The position numbers and the translations under genes were made by a program. Below, in pieces: positions 34,551 to 44,260 of a stretch of 64,000 bases of DNA. Source of the stretch: Bin52 sp965213935 (GTDB taxonomy: Bacteria; Pseudomonadota; Alphaproteobacteria; Thalassobaculales; Thalassobaculaceae); assembly GCA_965213935.1 (NCBI GenBank), contig CBDCAO010000012.1, positions 1,550,001-1,614,000 on the forward strand, read 5' to 3'. Under the pieces are notes generated by a model, which was not told the DNA's origin, did not search any database, and saw only the letters and a program-made list of their open reading frames with translations. Every line of letters starts with the position of its first letter. Positions within the stretch are counted from its first letter, which is position 1.

Positions 34551-34790
34551 TGACGCGGGCTGCGAAGCGCGACATCGACCGGGGCGAGCTTGCCCGGTCT
34601 TGGCAGCGCCAGGCGAAGGGGCTCGGCAAGCAAGGTCCGGAAAATACGTGTTGGGGATGCGGTGGCCTGGGCGGTGGGGACCCTGCCGAACGCCAGTCCG
34701 TGTTCGGCCATGCCAACCTGCTGGCAGCGATGCTCGCCGCATGCCCGAGAGGACGCTCCCAGCGTGGTGCCTGGACGGATTTCGGCCCGG
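34551..34790 (+). pseudogene. Frameshifted remnant of a MobF (TraI/TrwC-type) conjugative relaxase
   Basis: Three short pieces in two frames follow relaxase-helicase order: RDIDRGELARSWQRQAKGLG, then in another frame VGDAVAWAVGTL, then back to ERQSVFGHANLLAAMLA. The last piece matches the ERxxVF...LLAA region just upstream of the helicase in TraI-like proteins. At least one frameshift near 34680 and the loss of both the relaxase and helicase domains make it non-functional. It fills most of the 460-base gap before the next amidase. Confidence 0.5.
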
Positions 34791-34869
34791 TGTCGCAAAC
34801 CCGGCCTCTCCCGGTGCACAACACCCACCCGGCCGGTGCAGCGCGGCAGGACGCGGACCGGGGCGACCG

Positions 34870-36381
34870 TCACGCATCTTCAGGATATGTGGGCGAGCCG
34901 GCCGGACGGTGGACGACACCGGGGGTCGTGACCACCACCTGAGCCGGGTCGAGCGTTGCAGGGTCGAGCTCGGGGCGGCGGAACAGCTCGGGGCACAGCC
35001 GTTCGTAGGCAGCCCCGGCCGCAAGTGCTGCGGTATCGGCGAGCCGGCGAGCAACGATCTGCATGCCGACCGGCCGGCCATCCGCGGTCAGACCACACGG
35101 AACCGACATCACCGGCAGGCCGGTGACGCTGAAGGCGTAGGTCGACAGGAACACGTCCTGGAACCGGTCGACCGGGCGTCCAGCGACGGCGGTGGGCAGC
35201 GGTTCGTCGAGACGGAACGGCGGCGCTCCCGCAACCGGGGCCATGATGTAGTCATAGCGCTCCATGAACCGCCGGACCCGGTGCCAGTAGACGGTGCGCA
35301 ACCGTTCCGCCCGGGTGACATCGCCAAGGGAGAGTGCGTGTGCAGCAGTGATCTGGTTGACCAGCGGCCGTGTCATTCGATCGGCATGGGCGGCGAAACG
35401 GTCGGCATAGCGGGCGATCATGCCGAAGCCACGGGTTCCGGCAATGATCTCGCGAAGCTCCGAGGTCTCGAAGCTCGCCTCCTCCACCACACAGCCGAGA
35501 TCCTCGAAACGGCGCACGCCTGCGGCAACCAGGGACGCGACCTCGGGATCCAGCGGGATCAGGCCACCGAGGTCGCCGGCCAGTGCGATGCGGCATCCCT
35601 GGGGCAGGGCGAGGCGAGGCGCACCCGCGTAGTCGGACCCGTCGTCGGGCAGGCTGGACGGGTCCCTGTCGTCCGGACCCGCCAATGCCGCCATGGCGAG
35701 CGCGGTATCGCCGACGGTCGCGGTCATCGGTCCCTGAACGTGCTGGACCAGCGTGTCCCAGGCGAATTCGGTCGGCCATGCCGGAACCCTGCCGGGACTC
35801 GGCCGCAGACCGGAGAGATTGTTGAACGAACACGGGATCCGGATCGAGCCGCCGAGGTCGGTGCCAAGCGCAAGCGGCGCCATCGCGGCGGCGACCGCCG
35901 CACCCGATCCGCCACTTGATCCGCCCGCGGTCACGTTGACGTCCCACGGGTTGCGCGTGGTTCCGAAGACGGGGTTGGTGGTGTTGACGTCGTGCGCGAA
36001 CTCCGGCGTGTTGGTCTTGCCGAGCAGGACCGCACCCGCGGCCCGCAGCCGCTCGACCGGAACCGCATCCACATCGGGAACATCGTTCTCCAGCAGCAGG
36101 GATCCGAAAGTGGTGCGCAGGCCCCGGGTCTGCAGGATATCCTTGGCAAGGAACGGTACCCCCTCGAGCAGACGGGACGGCTCACCCCTTGCACGGCGCC
36201 TGTCGACGGCCTCCGCCTCCTCCAGGGCACGCGGATTCACGGTGCAGATCGCGTTGATCACCGGGTTCAGCGCATCGATCCGCCCGATGAAGGCGCGGGC
36301 GGTCTCGACGGCGCCGAGCGACCCGTCGGCAACCCCGGATGCGATCCGCGCAGCAGTCATGGCAAGAATATCGCTGTGCAT
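34870..36381 (-). CDS. Amidase signature enzyme (GatA-like), second copy
   Basis: A 503-residue serine amidase. Catalytic Lys in PFLAKDIL, then LGKTNTPEFAHDVNTTNPVF and the serine motif NVTAGGSSGGSGAAVAA with LGTDLGGSIRIP. Normal length, no signal peptide. It hydrolyses an amide of unknown identity. GGAGAGAG directly precedes the ATG at 36381. It diverges from the class III aminotransferase with 160 bases between, and the pair could act in sequence on an amide that yields an amine. Confidence 0.9.
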   Translation of the reverse strand: MHSDILAMTAARIASGVADGSLGAVETARAFIGRIDALNPVINAICTVNPRALEEAEAVDRRRARGEPSRLLEGVPFLAKDILQTRGLRTTFGSLLLENDVPDVDAVPVERLRAAGAVLLGKTNTPEFAHDVNTTNPVFGTTRNPWDVNVTAGGSSGGSGAAVAAAMAPLALGTDLGGSIRIPCSFNNLSGLRPSPGRVPAWPTEFAWDTLVQHVQGPMTATVGDTALAMAALAGPDDRDPSSLPDDGSDYAGAPRLALPQGCRIALAGDLGGLIPLDPEVASLVAAGVRRFEDLGCVVEEASFETSELREIIAGTRGFGMIARYADRFAAHADRMTRPLVNQITAAHALSLGDVTRAERLRTVYWHRVRRFMERYDYIMAPVAGAPPFRLDEPLPTAVAGRPVDRFQDVFLSTYAFSVTGLPVMSVPCGLTADGRPVGMQIVARRLADTAALAAGAAYERLCPELFRRPELDPATLDPAQVVVTTPGVVHRPAGSPTYPEDA

Positions 36382-36541
36382 GTCTCTCTCCGTCCCGAAC
36401 AGGGTACCCGCCACCGGACGGAGCGGCGATGTGCCGCGGAACACCGGGCGGAGTGTACAACAATCATGGCGGTTGGGGCTGATCCTGCACAGTGATAGAC
36501 TGCCGGCCTGCCCCGCCACAAGCATCCCGGGAGACCGCTCC

Positions 36542-37930
36542 ATGCCGCTGCAACCCAACTCGCCGGAAGCACGGGACGTCGCGTACCTGCTGCATCCCTA
36601 CACGAACTTCCGCCAGCACGAAGAACAGGGGCCGATGGTCATCGAGCGCGGTGACGGCATCTATGTCTGGGATACCGGCGGCAAGCAGTACATCGAGGGT
36701 ATGGCAGGGCTGTGGTCAACCTCACTCGGCTTTCAGCACAAGCGCCTGGTCGCCGCCGCGGTCAAGCAGCTCGAGACCCTGCCCTACTACCACCAGTTCG
36801 GCCAGAAGTCGCATCTGCCCGGCATCGACCTTGCCGAGAAACTGATGGGGCTGGCTCCGACCTCGATTTCCCGGGTGTTCTTCAACAACTCGGGCTCGGA
36901 GGCAAACGACACCGCGATCAAGTTCATCTGGTACTACAACAACGCTCGCGGACGTCATCAGAAGAAGAAGATCGTCGGCCGGGTGAACGGTTACCACGGG
37001 ATCACGCTGGCGGCTGCCAGCCTGACTGGCCGGTCGCTCAATCATTCCGGCTTCGACGTGCCGCTCGACCGTTTCGTCCACACCGGCAACCCGCATTTCT
37101 ACCACTTCGGTGAGGAAGGCGAGAGCGAAGAGGACTTCGCCACCCGCATGGCCGAGGAGCTCGATGCGCTGATTCGGTCCGAGGGGCCGGAGACGGTGGC
37201 CGCGTTCTTCGCCGAACCGGTGATGGGCGCGGGCGGCGTGATCGTTCCCCCGGCAACCTATTTCCCGAAGATCCAGGAGGTTCTGCGCAGGCACGACGTC
37301 CTGTTCGTGGCCGACGAGGTGATCTGCGGCTTCGGGCGGACCGGCAATGTCTGGGGTTCGCAGACCTTCGGCATCGAACCCGACATCATGGTGTGCGCCA
37401 AGGCGCTGTCTTCCAGCTACCTGCCGATCTCGGCGACGATGGTCTCCGACGAGGTCTACCAGGCCGTCGCCGACCAGTCCGCCAAGCTTGGTGTATTCGG
37501 TCACGGCTACACCTATTCCGGCCACCCGGTGGCGGCGGCGGTGGCGCTGGAAACTCTCAAGATCTACGAGGAAGAAGGGACCTTCGACCATGTCCGGAGC
37601 GTTGCCGGCCGGTTCCAGCAGCGTATCCAGGGCTTTGCCGACCATCCGCTGGTCGGCGAGGCGCGCGGCGTCGGACTGGTCGGGGCCACCGAATTGATCA
37701 GGAACAAGGCGACCAGGGAACCATTCGCAGCGTTGGACGGTGTGGGCGCGCTCATCAACAACCTCTGCGCCAGCGAGGGACTGATCACGCGACCGGTCGG
37801 TGATTCGATGTGTTTCGCACCACCTCTGATCATCACCGAGAGCGAGATCGACGAGATGTTCGACCGCTATGCTCGCGCACTCGACGCCGGACTTGACGAA
37901 TTGACCCGGCAGGGAACCGCGGTTGCGTAG
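36542..37930 (+). CDS. Class III omega-aminotransferase
   Basis: A 462-residue fold-type I PLP enzyme. PLP lysine in MVCAKALSSSYLP, cofactor Asp in LFVADEVICGFGRTG, SGSEANDTAIKF binding the phosphate. The opening (YLLHPYTNFRQHEEQGP) and MAGLWSTSLGF fit the beta-alanine/putrescine-pyruvate aminotransferase group, which moves a terminal amino group to pyruvate. The remains of an ATP-binding cassette gene follow, as in polyamine clusters where such a transaminase precedes an importer. Start at 36542; the longer upstream frame overlaps the divergent amidase. Confidence 0.92.
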   Translation: MPLQPNSPEARDVAYLLHPYTNFRQHEEQGPMVIERGDGIYVWDTGGKQYIEGMAGLWSTSLGFQHKRLVAAAVKQLETLPYYHQFGQKSHLPGIDLAEKLMGLAPTSISRVFFNNSGSEANDTAIKFIWYYNNARGRHQKKKIVGRVNGYHGITLAAASLTGRSLNHSGFDVPLDRFVHTGNPHFYHFGEEGESEEDFATRMAEELDALIRSEGPETVAAFFAEPVMGAGGVIVPPATYFPKIQEVLRRHDVLFVADEVICGFGRTGNVWGSQTFGIEPDIMVCAKALSSSYLPISATMVSDEVYQAVADQSAKLGVFGHGYTYSGHPVAAAVALETLKIYEEEGTFDHVRSVAGRFQQRIQGFADHPLVGEARGVGLVGATELIRNKATREPFAALDGVGALINNLCASEGLITRPVGDSMCFAPPLIITESEIDEMFDRYARALDAGLDELTRQGTAVA

Positions 37931-38019
37931 CCACGCATGATCCCTGCAGTCCGGTGCCGCCTTTCGAACCGCTGTTTCCCCGTGGCCGGGGGAACGGCGG
38001 AACCGGGGAATGACCGGCC

Positions 38020-38100
38020 GTGACCTCTGCATCGGACGTGTTGGTCCGGTTCCGGAACGTCGAAAAGACCTATGACGGCCACGTCAACGTCGTCGACCGG
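38020..38100 (+). pseudogene. N-terminal scrap of an ABC transporter ATPase (PotA-like)
   Basis: From a GTG at 38020 the frame encodes SDVLVRFRNVEKTYDGHVNV, the standard first strand of a spermidine/putrescine-type ABC ATPase, but similarity stops before Walker A. The rest of the frame to 38334 is unrelated. It implies a deletion that removed an importer downstream of the aminotransferase. Confidence 0.5.
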
Positions 38101-38205
38101 CCTGTTCGGCGACAGTCAGGAAGCGGTCGACTTCTGGGGCGACTTCCGGCCAGACCTGACCGAGTGCTGGAACTGCTGGGTGGCGCAGAACTGAAACCCG
38201 AAACG

Positions 38206-38231
38206 ACGGTGACGGGCCAGCCCGTCACCGT
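38206..38231. terminator. Perfect 11-bp hairpin between convergent genes
   Basis: ACGGTGACGGG, four bases, CCCGTCACCGT, placed 15 bases beyond the stop of the minus-strand dioxygenase. On that strand it is followed by CGTTTCGG. Probably a terminator for the dioxygenase; a weak T-run keeps the score moderate. Confidence 0.55.
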
Positions 38232-38246
38232 CACCCCGGGGAGCCT

Positions 38247-38807
38247 TCAGACCGGGGCGAGCACCAAATCGAACCGTGCCCGCCACCCGGCACTGGCATC
38301 GCGATCGAGCCGAAGCAGCAGATCGTCCCGGTAGATGCCGTCGCGCGAGTTGGCCCCGGCAAGATCGGGAAAGTAGACCTGCGTGGTCAGCGGGCGCGTG
38401 CCCGGACCGTGCACCCTCACGTGGATATGTGGTGTGCGGCCCGGATACTGGCCCGGCCGGATGGTTTGAAACCGGAAGGCGCCCGCGGCATCGGTAACCT
38501 GGTGACCGCGGTAGCGAAAGCCCCGGTTGTCGTAACGGCCGTACTCGTCGCAGTGCCAGATGTCGACGACGGCACTGGTCACCGGCCGGCAGTCCGCCGC
38601 CAGCACCGAACCTTCGAGGACCAGGGCTTCAGCGTCGCTGCCGGGTTCGCGCAGGTCGGCGCGGCGTGGCGTCAACGGGGTGTAGTATGGCCCCTCGGTC
38701 TGCCGGCGCGTGGGGGATCCGCACCCGGACGCCCGTGCCGGAAATGGCAGTGCACTCGCTACCAGTCCCAGTGCGACCGCCCGTCTCGTTGCTCCTCGCC
38801 CTTCCAT
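38247..38807 (-). CDS. Exported intradiol ring-cleavage dioxygenase-like protein
   Basis: A 186-residue non-heme iron(III) dioxygenase fold with an N-terminal export signal (RRAVALGLVASALPFPARA, Tat-like). The iron ligands Tyr and His are visible: Tyr in DEYGRYDN, Tyr in PGQYPGRTPHIHVRV and the two His of HIHV. Cytosolic catechol dioxygenases are larger and dimerise through an N-terminal domain absent here, so this is the extracytoplasmic short type. The substrate is unknown; catechols or lignin-derived aromatics are plausible. No RBS stronger than GGGCGAGGAG near 38810. Confidence 0.85.
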   Translation of the reverse strand: MEGRGATRRAVALGLVASALPFPARASGCGSPTRRQTEGPYYTPLTPRRADLREPGSDAEALVLEGSVLAADCRPVTSAVVDIWHCDEYGRYDNRGFRYRGHQVTDAAGAFRFQTIRPGQYPGRTPHIHVRVHGPGTRPLTTQVYFPDLAGANSRDGIYRDDLLLRLDRDASAGWRARFDLVLAPV

Positions 38808-39558
38808 TGATCAAGCGTAACCGAAGGAACTGACAAGGAGAAGTTGCCGGCTCCTGCCACCATCCTTGCTTGTGTGTTCACGGTTCCACGGCCCGGCAGC
38901 CTCCGGCTCCGCAACCGCATGGCAGACCACGGCAGACCAGCGCCCGGACTCGCGCTTCTGCACCGCCGAGACCGGGGATACCCTCCGGAGTGCTTTGCAC
39001 AGTTTCCTGACTTCGACGAACAGGAAGCGACGCACACTCTGGGAGGAGCGAACCGGGTTTCTCTGGGCGGCAGCGATCTCGACAGGGTTCTCGACCGACT
39101 CGAGCGGTTCCCCGACGAGAAGATCCGGGACGCGAATTCCGACGCAGGATTGCGGCAGCCTCATGTCGGGTCCGACCGGTTTCTCCCTGGCTGGCGTCTC
39201 GGGTCGGGATGCCGCCCGGTCAATGCGGAGCTGACAACAGGATTCAGGATCGACGCTGCCGAATTCGCCGGCCGTCTGCCCCTGTGCCTGCCGCGCCACT
39301 TCCGGAGCGGCGGGTTCGTGGTGTGAGGTGCATCGCCAGGGCTGAGGCTGCGGTCATGACACCTGCCTGGCGGGGGCCATCGAGGCAGGTCCCGTACCCG
39401 TCCCCGGCGCGCCGGCCTGGTGCCTGGCCAGCCATTTGTCCGCCTGGAACCTGAACCGGGTCGCACCGGCCTGTCCAGGCGCCCCGCGGCGCCACTTCGC
39501 ATATCGACAAATTCCGACAAGTCGCTACGCTCCCCGCTCCGGCAACAGGAGTGGTGCA
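38808..39558. other. 750-base gap between the dioxygenase and hyuAB with a TnpB tail scar
   Basis: Only one element is recognisable: 38861-38901 matches 28231-28271 in 37 of 41 bases and on the minus strand encodes LPGRGTVNT, the tail of the TnpB remnant. The remaining frames on both strands resemble nothing I know. The hyuAB promoter must lie near the right end. Confidence 0.5.
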
Positions 39559-42500
39559 ATGACAGTGCAGGGCAATGGCTACAGGCTCGGTTTCGACATC
39601 GGCGGAACCTTCACCGACTTTGTCCTGGTCGAACCCGCACACAGGCGGCTGCACCTGCACAAGTGCCTGACGACGCCGGATGACCCATCGGTGGGCGCCA
39701 TGCAGGGCATGGCGGAAATGCTGGAGCGTCTCGACGTCCCGTTCGGGCGCATTGGACAGATCGTGCACGGCACCACACTGGTCACCAATGCCATTATCGA
39801 ACGGCGCGGGTGTCGACTCGGGTTCCTCACCACCCGGGGTTTCCGCGACATCCTGGAGATGGGGACAGAACAGCGCTACGACATCCACGACCTGTTCCTG
39901 CAGTTTCCCGAACCGCTGGCACCGCGGCGGCTGCGCCGGGAAATCGACGAACGGATCGACAGTTCCGGCCGGATCGTGACCCCACTCGATCCCGACCAGG
40001 CCCAGGGCGAGATCCGCGCGCTGGTCGATGACGGCGTCGAGGCGATCGCCGTCTGCCTGCTGCACGCTTACAAGACGCCTGACCACGAACGCGAGCTGCG
40101 CCGGCTGATTGCCGAGATCGCTCCGGGAATGCCGGTGTCGCTGTCCTCGGACGTGCACCCGGAACTCAGGGAATACGAACGTTCCTCGACCACGGCCGCG
40201 AACGCATACGTCCAACCGCTGATGGGCGCCTATGTCGACCGTCTGGTCTCCGGTCTCGAGGCGAGCGGGTTTGCAGGTCGGTTCCACCTGATCCAGTCAT
40301 CGGGCGGCCTGACCACGCCCGGGACCGCGGTCGACTTCCCGGTCCGTTTCGTCGAGTCCGGCCCCGCCGGCGGGGCACGCGCCACCGCGTTCGTCGGCGC
40401 CGGCATCGAGGCGCCGGACATCCTGAGCTTTGACATGGGCGGAACAACCGCCAAGGCCTGCCTGATCCAGGAGGGGCGGCCGGACGTCACCGCCATGCTC
40501 GAGGCCGGCCGGGTCCACCGCTTCAAGCGGGGCAGCGGACTGCCAATTCATGCTCCGATCATCGACATGATCGAGATCGGGGCCGGTGGCGGTTCGATCG
40601 CCCGTCTCGACGAACTCGGCCTGCTCAAGGTGGGGCCCGAGAGTGCCGGCGCCAGTCCGGGTCCGGCCTGTTACGGCCAGGGTGGCGACCTGGCGACGGT
40701 GACCGACGCCAACCTGGTGCTCGGATACCTCGACGCCAACTTCTTCCTCGGCGGACGCATGACGCTTGATGTGGCCGCTGCCGAACGGGCAATGGCGCGG
40801 CTCGCCGAAGCCCTCGGGGTCTCGCCGCTCGAGGCGGCATGGGGCGTCTACGATCTTGTTGCCGAGAACATGGCCGGAGCCGCACGGGTTCACATCGTGG
40901 AGAAGGGGCGCGATCCACGGCGCTACGCGATGGTGGCGATGGGCGGGGCCGGGCCGGTGCACGCCGCCCGGGTCGCGCGCAAGCTCGGGATCGGCGAGAT
41001 CGTGGTCCCGCCGGCATCCGGCGCCGCTTCGGCGCTCGGCATGCTGGCTTCGCCGGTCGAGTTCGAGATGTCGCGCTCGCTGCCCATGTTGCTCGAGCAG
41101 GCAGATCGCGAACAGATGGAACAGGTGTACGCGACCATGGCGGATGCCTGTCGCCGCCGGGTTGACGACGCGGGAGGCGAGGGACCGCTCGCGCTTGAGC
41201 GGCTCGCCGACATGCGTCTTCAGGGCCAGATGCACGAAATCACCGTCCCGGTCCCGGAGGGTCCGCTCGATCCCGCGACGATATCGCAGCTCGCGGACCG
41301 GTTCCGGTCGGCCTATGAACAGCTCTACACCCATCTCTATGACGGTGCCCGCATCGAGATCATCAACCTGCGGGTGCGCTGCACCGCCCTGACCCCCGCG
41401 CTCGAAACAGCGCGCGAGGGTTCGCTCGGCGAGGTCTCGATGATGAAGGGTCATCGACCTTTCTACGACCCCGACATCGCCGGGATGACCACCGCGGCGG
41501 TCTACGACCGCTATGCCCTGCCGTCCGGCCTCGTGGTGTCGGGTCCGGCGATCATCGAGGAACGCGAGGCGACCACCGTGGTCCCGACCGGTGCCACAGC
41601 GGTGGTCGACGATGCGGGCAACCTGCGCCTGGCCCTGCCCGACGAGACCGGCGGCGCGCTGGTGGTGGCCTCGGACATGGCGATGGAGGATGCGATTGCC
41701 CGGCTCGACGGCGACCCGATCGGGCTGGAGATCATGTGGTCCAGGCTGATCAACATTGCCGAAGAGTGCTGGCACACGGTGATCCGTACCGCATTTTCGC
41801 TGATCATCGGCGAGGCTCAGGACTTCGCCTGCGAACTGCTCGACGCCAAGGGCCGGCAGATCGTCCACTCGCCCCGCGCCATGCCAGTATTCAACCTGAC
41901 GCTGCCGATCGCGATCAACGCCATGATCGAGCGGTTCCCGACCCAGACCCTGGAAGAGGGCGACGTGCTGGTGACCAACGATCCGTGGCTGTGTGCGGGC
42001 CACCTGTTCGACATCGCGGTCGCGGTGCCGGTGTTCCGCCAGGGCCGGATCGTGGCCTTCATCGGTATCGTCGGCCACGTGAGCGACATCGGGGGCACCA
42101 AGGACGATCTCAACGCACGCGAGATCTATGATGAAGGCATCCAGATCCCGCCGATGAAACTGTTTCGGGCCGGCAGGCCCAACGAGGACCTGTTCCAGAT
42201 CCTGGGCGAGAACGTGCGCAGACCCGACCAGGTGCTCGGCGATGTTCACGCGCTGGTTGCAGCCGGCATGACCGGTGCGGCGCGTCTGCTCGAGTTCATG
42301 GACGAATACGGGATGCACGATCTCGAGGCGCTGGCCGCGGTGATCCAGCGCCGCGCCGAGGCCGCGATGCGACGTGCCATCGCCGCCGTGCCGGACGGCC
42401 GCTACCACCACGTGGTGCGGGCCGACGGCATCGAGGAAGTGATGACCTACCCGATCCAGGTCGACGTCCAGGGTGAGGAAGTCTCGGTGAACTTCGAGGG

Positions 42501-43437
42501 GGCACCGCCCCAGACCGAGCGCGGCGGCAGCAACTGCACGCTCAGCTACACCATGGCGCACTCGACCTACCCGCTCAAATGCATCCTCACCCCCGATATT
42601 CCGGGCAATGCCGGCTGCTACCAGCCCATGTCGGTGAGCGCACCGCCGGGCAGCATCATGAACTGCGAGAAGCCGAAGGCGGTGAACACGCGTGTTCGCA
42701 CCGGGTGGTACGTGGCGCCGAACATCTTCGGTGCCCTCGCCGAGGCAGCTCCGGGCCAGGTCCAGTCATTCACCGGACTGCCGTCCAGCGCGCTGTTCTA
42801 TGGGGTCGCGACCGACGGGCGCACCTTCAGCGACCACCTGTTCCAGGGCGGCGGCCAGGGTGCGTCGTCACACGGTGACGGCAAGTCGGCCCTGCTGTAT
42901 CCGACGAGTGCCGCCAACACCTCGGTCGAGTTGTTCGAAACCCGCATGCCGGTGCTCGTGATGGAAAAGGCGCTGGTGCCCGACAGCGGCGGTCCGGGCA
43001 CCCACCGGGGCGGGTTGTCCCAGCAACTGGTGACCCGCAAGCGCGATAATGATGGCCTGCGCTGCCAGGTCGGTCTCTACCCCAACGGTGTCACCGTAGC
43101 GATCGACGGGCTGTTCGACGGCGGTCCGGGGATGCTGGCCCGGGCCTGGGTCTCGGAAGGCAACGGCGCGGTCCACGACATGGGGGTCGGCGGTCTCGGC
43201 TACCTCGACACCATCGAACAGCGAGCCTCGATCAGGCTGGCCGGCGGCTCCGGGTTCGGGAACCCGATGTCGCGGGACTACGACGCAGTCCAGCGTGACC
43301 TCGATGCAGGCTACGTCACGCCCGAGGGTGCATGCCGCGACTACGGCTGCGTGGTGCTCGGCTGCGGGACCATCGATCGCGAGGCGAGCGACCGGCTGCG
43401 CCGGTCGGTCAGTCAATCAACTCCAGCGCCATCCTGA
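39559..43437 (+). CDS. Fused HyuA-HyuB hydantoinase / 5-oxoprolinase
   Basis: A 1292-residue protein joining both subunits of the ATP-dependent N-methylhydantoinase/oxoprolinase family. Residues 1 to about 710 are HyuA (LGFDIGGTFTDFVLVEP nucleotide-binding opening, HGTTLVTNAIIERRG, FDMGGTTAKACLI, GAGGGSIA); residues from about 718 are HyuB (DPIGLEIMWSRLINIAEECW, VTNDPWLCAGHLFDIAV, RGGSNCTLSYTMAHSTYPLK). It would open a cyclic amide with ATP hydrolysis in the cytosol. In many bacteria the two halves are separate genes; the fusion gives fixed stoichiometry. AGGAG before the ATG at 39559. Its 3' end overlaps the convergent aroM by 29 bases. Confidence 0.92.
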   Translation: MTVQGNGYRLGFDIGGTFTDFVLVEPAHRRLHLHKCLTTPDDPSVGAMQGMAEMLERLDVPFGRIGQIVHGTTLVTNAIIERRGCRLGFLTTRGFRDILEMGTEQRYDIHDLFLQFPEPLAPRRLRREIDERIDSSGRIVTPLDPDQAQGEIRALVDDGVEAIAVCLLHAYKTPDHERELRRLIAEIAPGMPVSLSSDVHPELREYERSSTTAANAYVQPLMGAYVDRLVSGLEASGFAGRFHLIQSSGGLTTPGTAVDFPVRFVESGPAGGARATAFVGAGIEAPDILSFDMGGTTAKACLIQEGRPDVTAMLEAGRVHRFKRGSGLPIHAPIIDMIEIGAGGGSIARLDELGLLKVGPESAGASPGPACYGQGGDLATVTDANLVLGYLDANFFLGGRMTLDVAAAERAMARLAEALGVSPLEAAWGVYDLVAENMAGAARVHIVEKGRDPRRYAMVAMGGAGPVHAARVARKLGIGEIVVPPASGAASALGMLASPVEFEMSRSLPMLLEQADREQMEQVYATMADACRRRVDDAGGEGPLALERLADMRLQGQMHEITVPVPEGPLDPATISQLADRFRSAYEQLYTHLYDGARIEIINLRVRCTALTPALETAREGSLGEVSMMKGHRPFYDPDIAGMTTAAVYDRYALPSGLVVSGPAIIEEREATTVVPTGATAVVDDAGNLRLALPDETGGALVVASDMAMEDAIARLDGDPIGLEIMWSRLINIAEECWHTVIRTAFSLIIGEAQDFACELLDAKGRQIVHSPRAMPVFNLTLPIAINAMIERFPTQTLEEGDVLVTNDPWLCAGHLFDIAVAVPVFRQGRIVAFIGIVGHVSDIGGTKDDLNAREIYDEGIQIPPMKLFRAGRPNEDLFQILGENVRRPDQVLGDVHALVAAGMTGAARLLEFMDEYGMHDLEALAAVIQRRAEAAMRRAIAAVPDGRYHHVVRADGIEEVMTYPIQVDVQGEEVSVNFEGAPPQTERGGSNCTLSYTMAHSTYPLKCILTPDIPGNAGCYQPMSVSAPPGSIMNCEKPKAVNTRVRTGWYVAPNIFGALAEAAPGQVQSFTGLPSSALFYGVATDGRTFSDHLFQGGGQGASSHGDGKSALLYPTSAANTSVELFETRMPVLVMEKALVPDSGGPGTHRGGLSQQLVTRKRDNDGLRCQVGLYPNGVTVAIDGLFDGGPGMLARAWVSEGNGAVHDMGVGGLGYLDTIEQRASIRLAGGSGFGNPMSRDYDAVQRDLDAGYVTPEGACRDYGCVVLGCGTIDREASDRLRRSVSQSTPAPS

Positions 43438-44077
43438 CCGCGCTCGAGACCGCGAGGATTGCGGGTACGCCGGCTGCCTCGCGAGCCAGCCACTTGGTCT
43501 CGCGGGTGTAACTGATGCAGTCGAGCACCAGCAGATCGATCCCGGCCTTTCCGAGGTGCGATGCCGCAGTCCGGACTTCCGCCGGCCCCGCGTTCGGCGA
43601 GAGCGCCGCGGCGCTGACATCGTACCCGCGCCCGCCCCAGCGCTCGTGCGCGCCTGCGCACTGTTCGGCGATCGGCACCAGAACGCCGAGCCTGCCCGCT
43701 GGCTGGCAGGCCGCCACCGACGCCTCGAGCGTACGCGACGGGAACACGGCCCTGTACCGGGACATCCAGTCCGGGAACGCGCCGGTGCACATCACCATGA
43801 CCACCTGGTGACCGGCCCGGGTGAGGGCGTCGAGTTGCCGGGTCCCGTGGGCAATCACGTGGCGCTTGCCGAGTGTCACACCCGATCCGTCCGGCAGCCG
43901 GGTGAACAGTGCCTCGGCGTCGCACTCCGGTTGCATCGTCTCGAGTTCGGCACGCGAAAAACCGTCGAGTGCGCCGCGCAGGTCCAGCTCGACACCGGGC
44001 CCCGCGAGGTCCGCGACCAGGGCTGCGACCTCGGGGCGCGGGCTCTGGCCGACCACCAGCACTCCAAGTCCGGACAT
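43409..44077 (-). CDS. aroM: AroM family protein
   Basis: A 222-residue Asp/Glu racemase-like fold protein with the AroM opening GLGVLVVGQSPRPEVAALV and the late LLVLDCISYTRETKWLA motif with a Cys in the position of the racemase catalytic residue. AroM itself is uncharacterised, but family members sit beside hydantoinase genes, as here, where a hydantoin racemase-like role is reasonable inference. GGAGGATGA precedes the start at 44077. The last 29 bases overlap the end of the hyuAB gene. Confidence 0.82.
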   Translation of the reverse strand: MSGLGVLVVGQSPRPEVAALVADLAGPGVELDLRGALDGFSRAELETMQPECDAEALFTRLPDGSGVTLGKRHVIAHGTRQLDALTRAGHQVVMVMCTGAFPDWMSRYRAVFPSRTLEASVAACQPAGRLGVLVPIAEQCAGAHERWGGRGYDVSAAALSPNAGPAEVRTAASHLGKAGIDLLVLDCISYTRETKWLAREAAGVPAILAVSSAVRMALELID

Positions 44078-44260
44078 GGCTTCATCCTCCCAGCCCGACG
44101 CTACACCAGCGCCGGCGCCGTGAGTAGACCGGTTTCGGCGAGAGCGTGACGCCTTGTACCGTTCGGCGATCCGGTCACAAGACTGTCCTGCAAGCTGTCG
44201 TTCGTGGGGTTCGTCAGAGGTTCCCCTGCAACACGAGGACCGGGCGGAACACCTGCGCGG

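Noticed and set aside
32791..34824. 677-codon minus-strand frame opposite the gamma-glutamyltransferase-fold gene
   Set aside because: Antisense to a gene with a clear catalytic Thr motif; His/Val/Gly-rich and without recognisable motifs.
40297..42561. 754-codon minus-strand frame opposite hyuAB
   Set aside because: It is antisense to a gene with complete family motifs; the composition is His/Arg/Gly-rich, typical of shadows of GC-rich codons.
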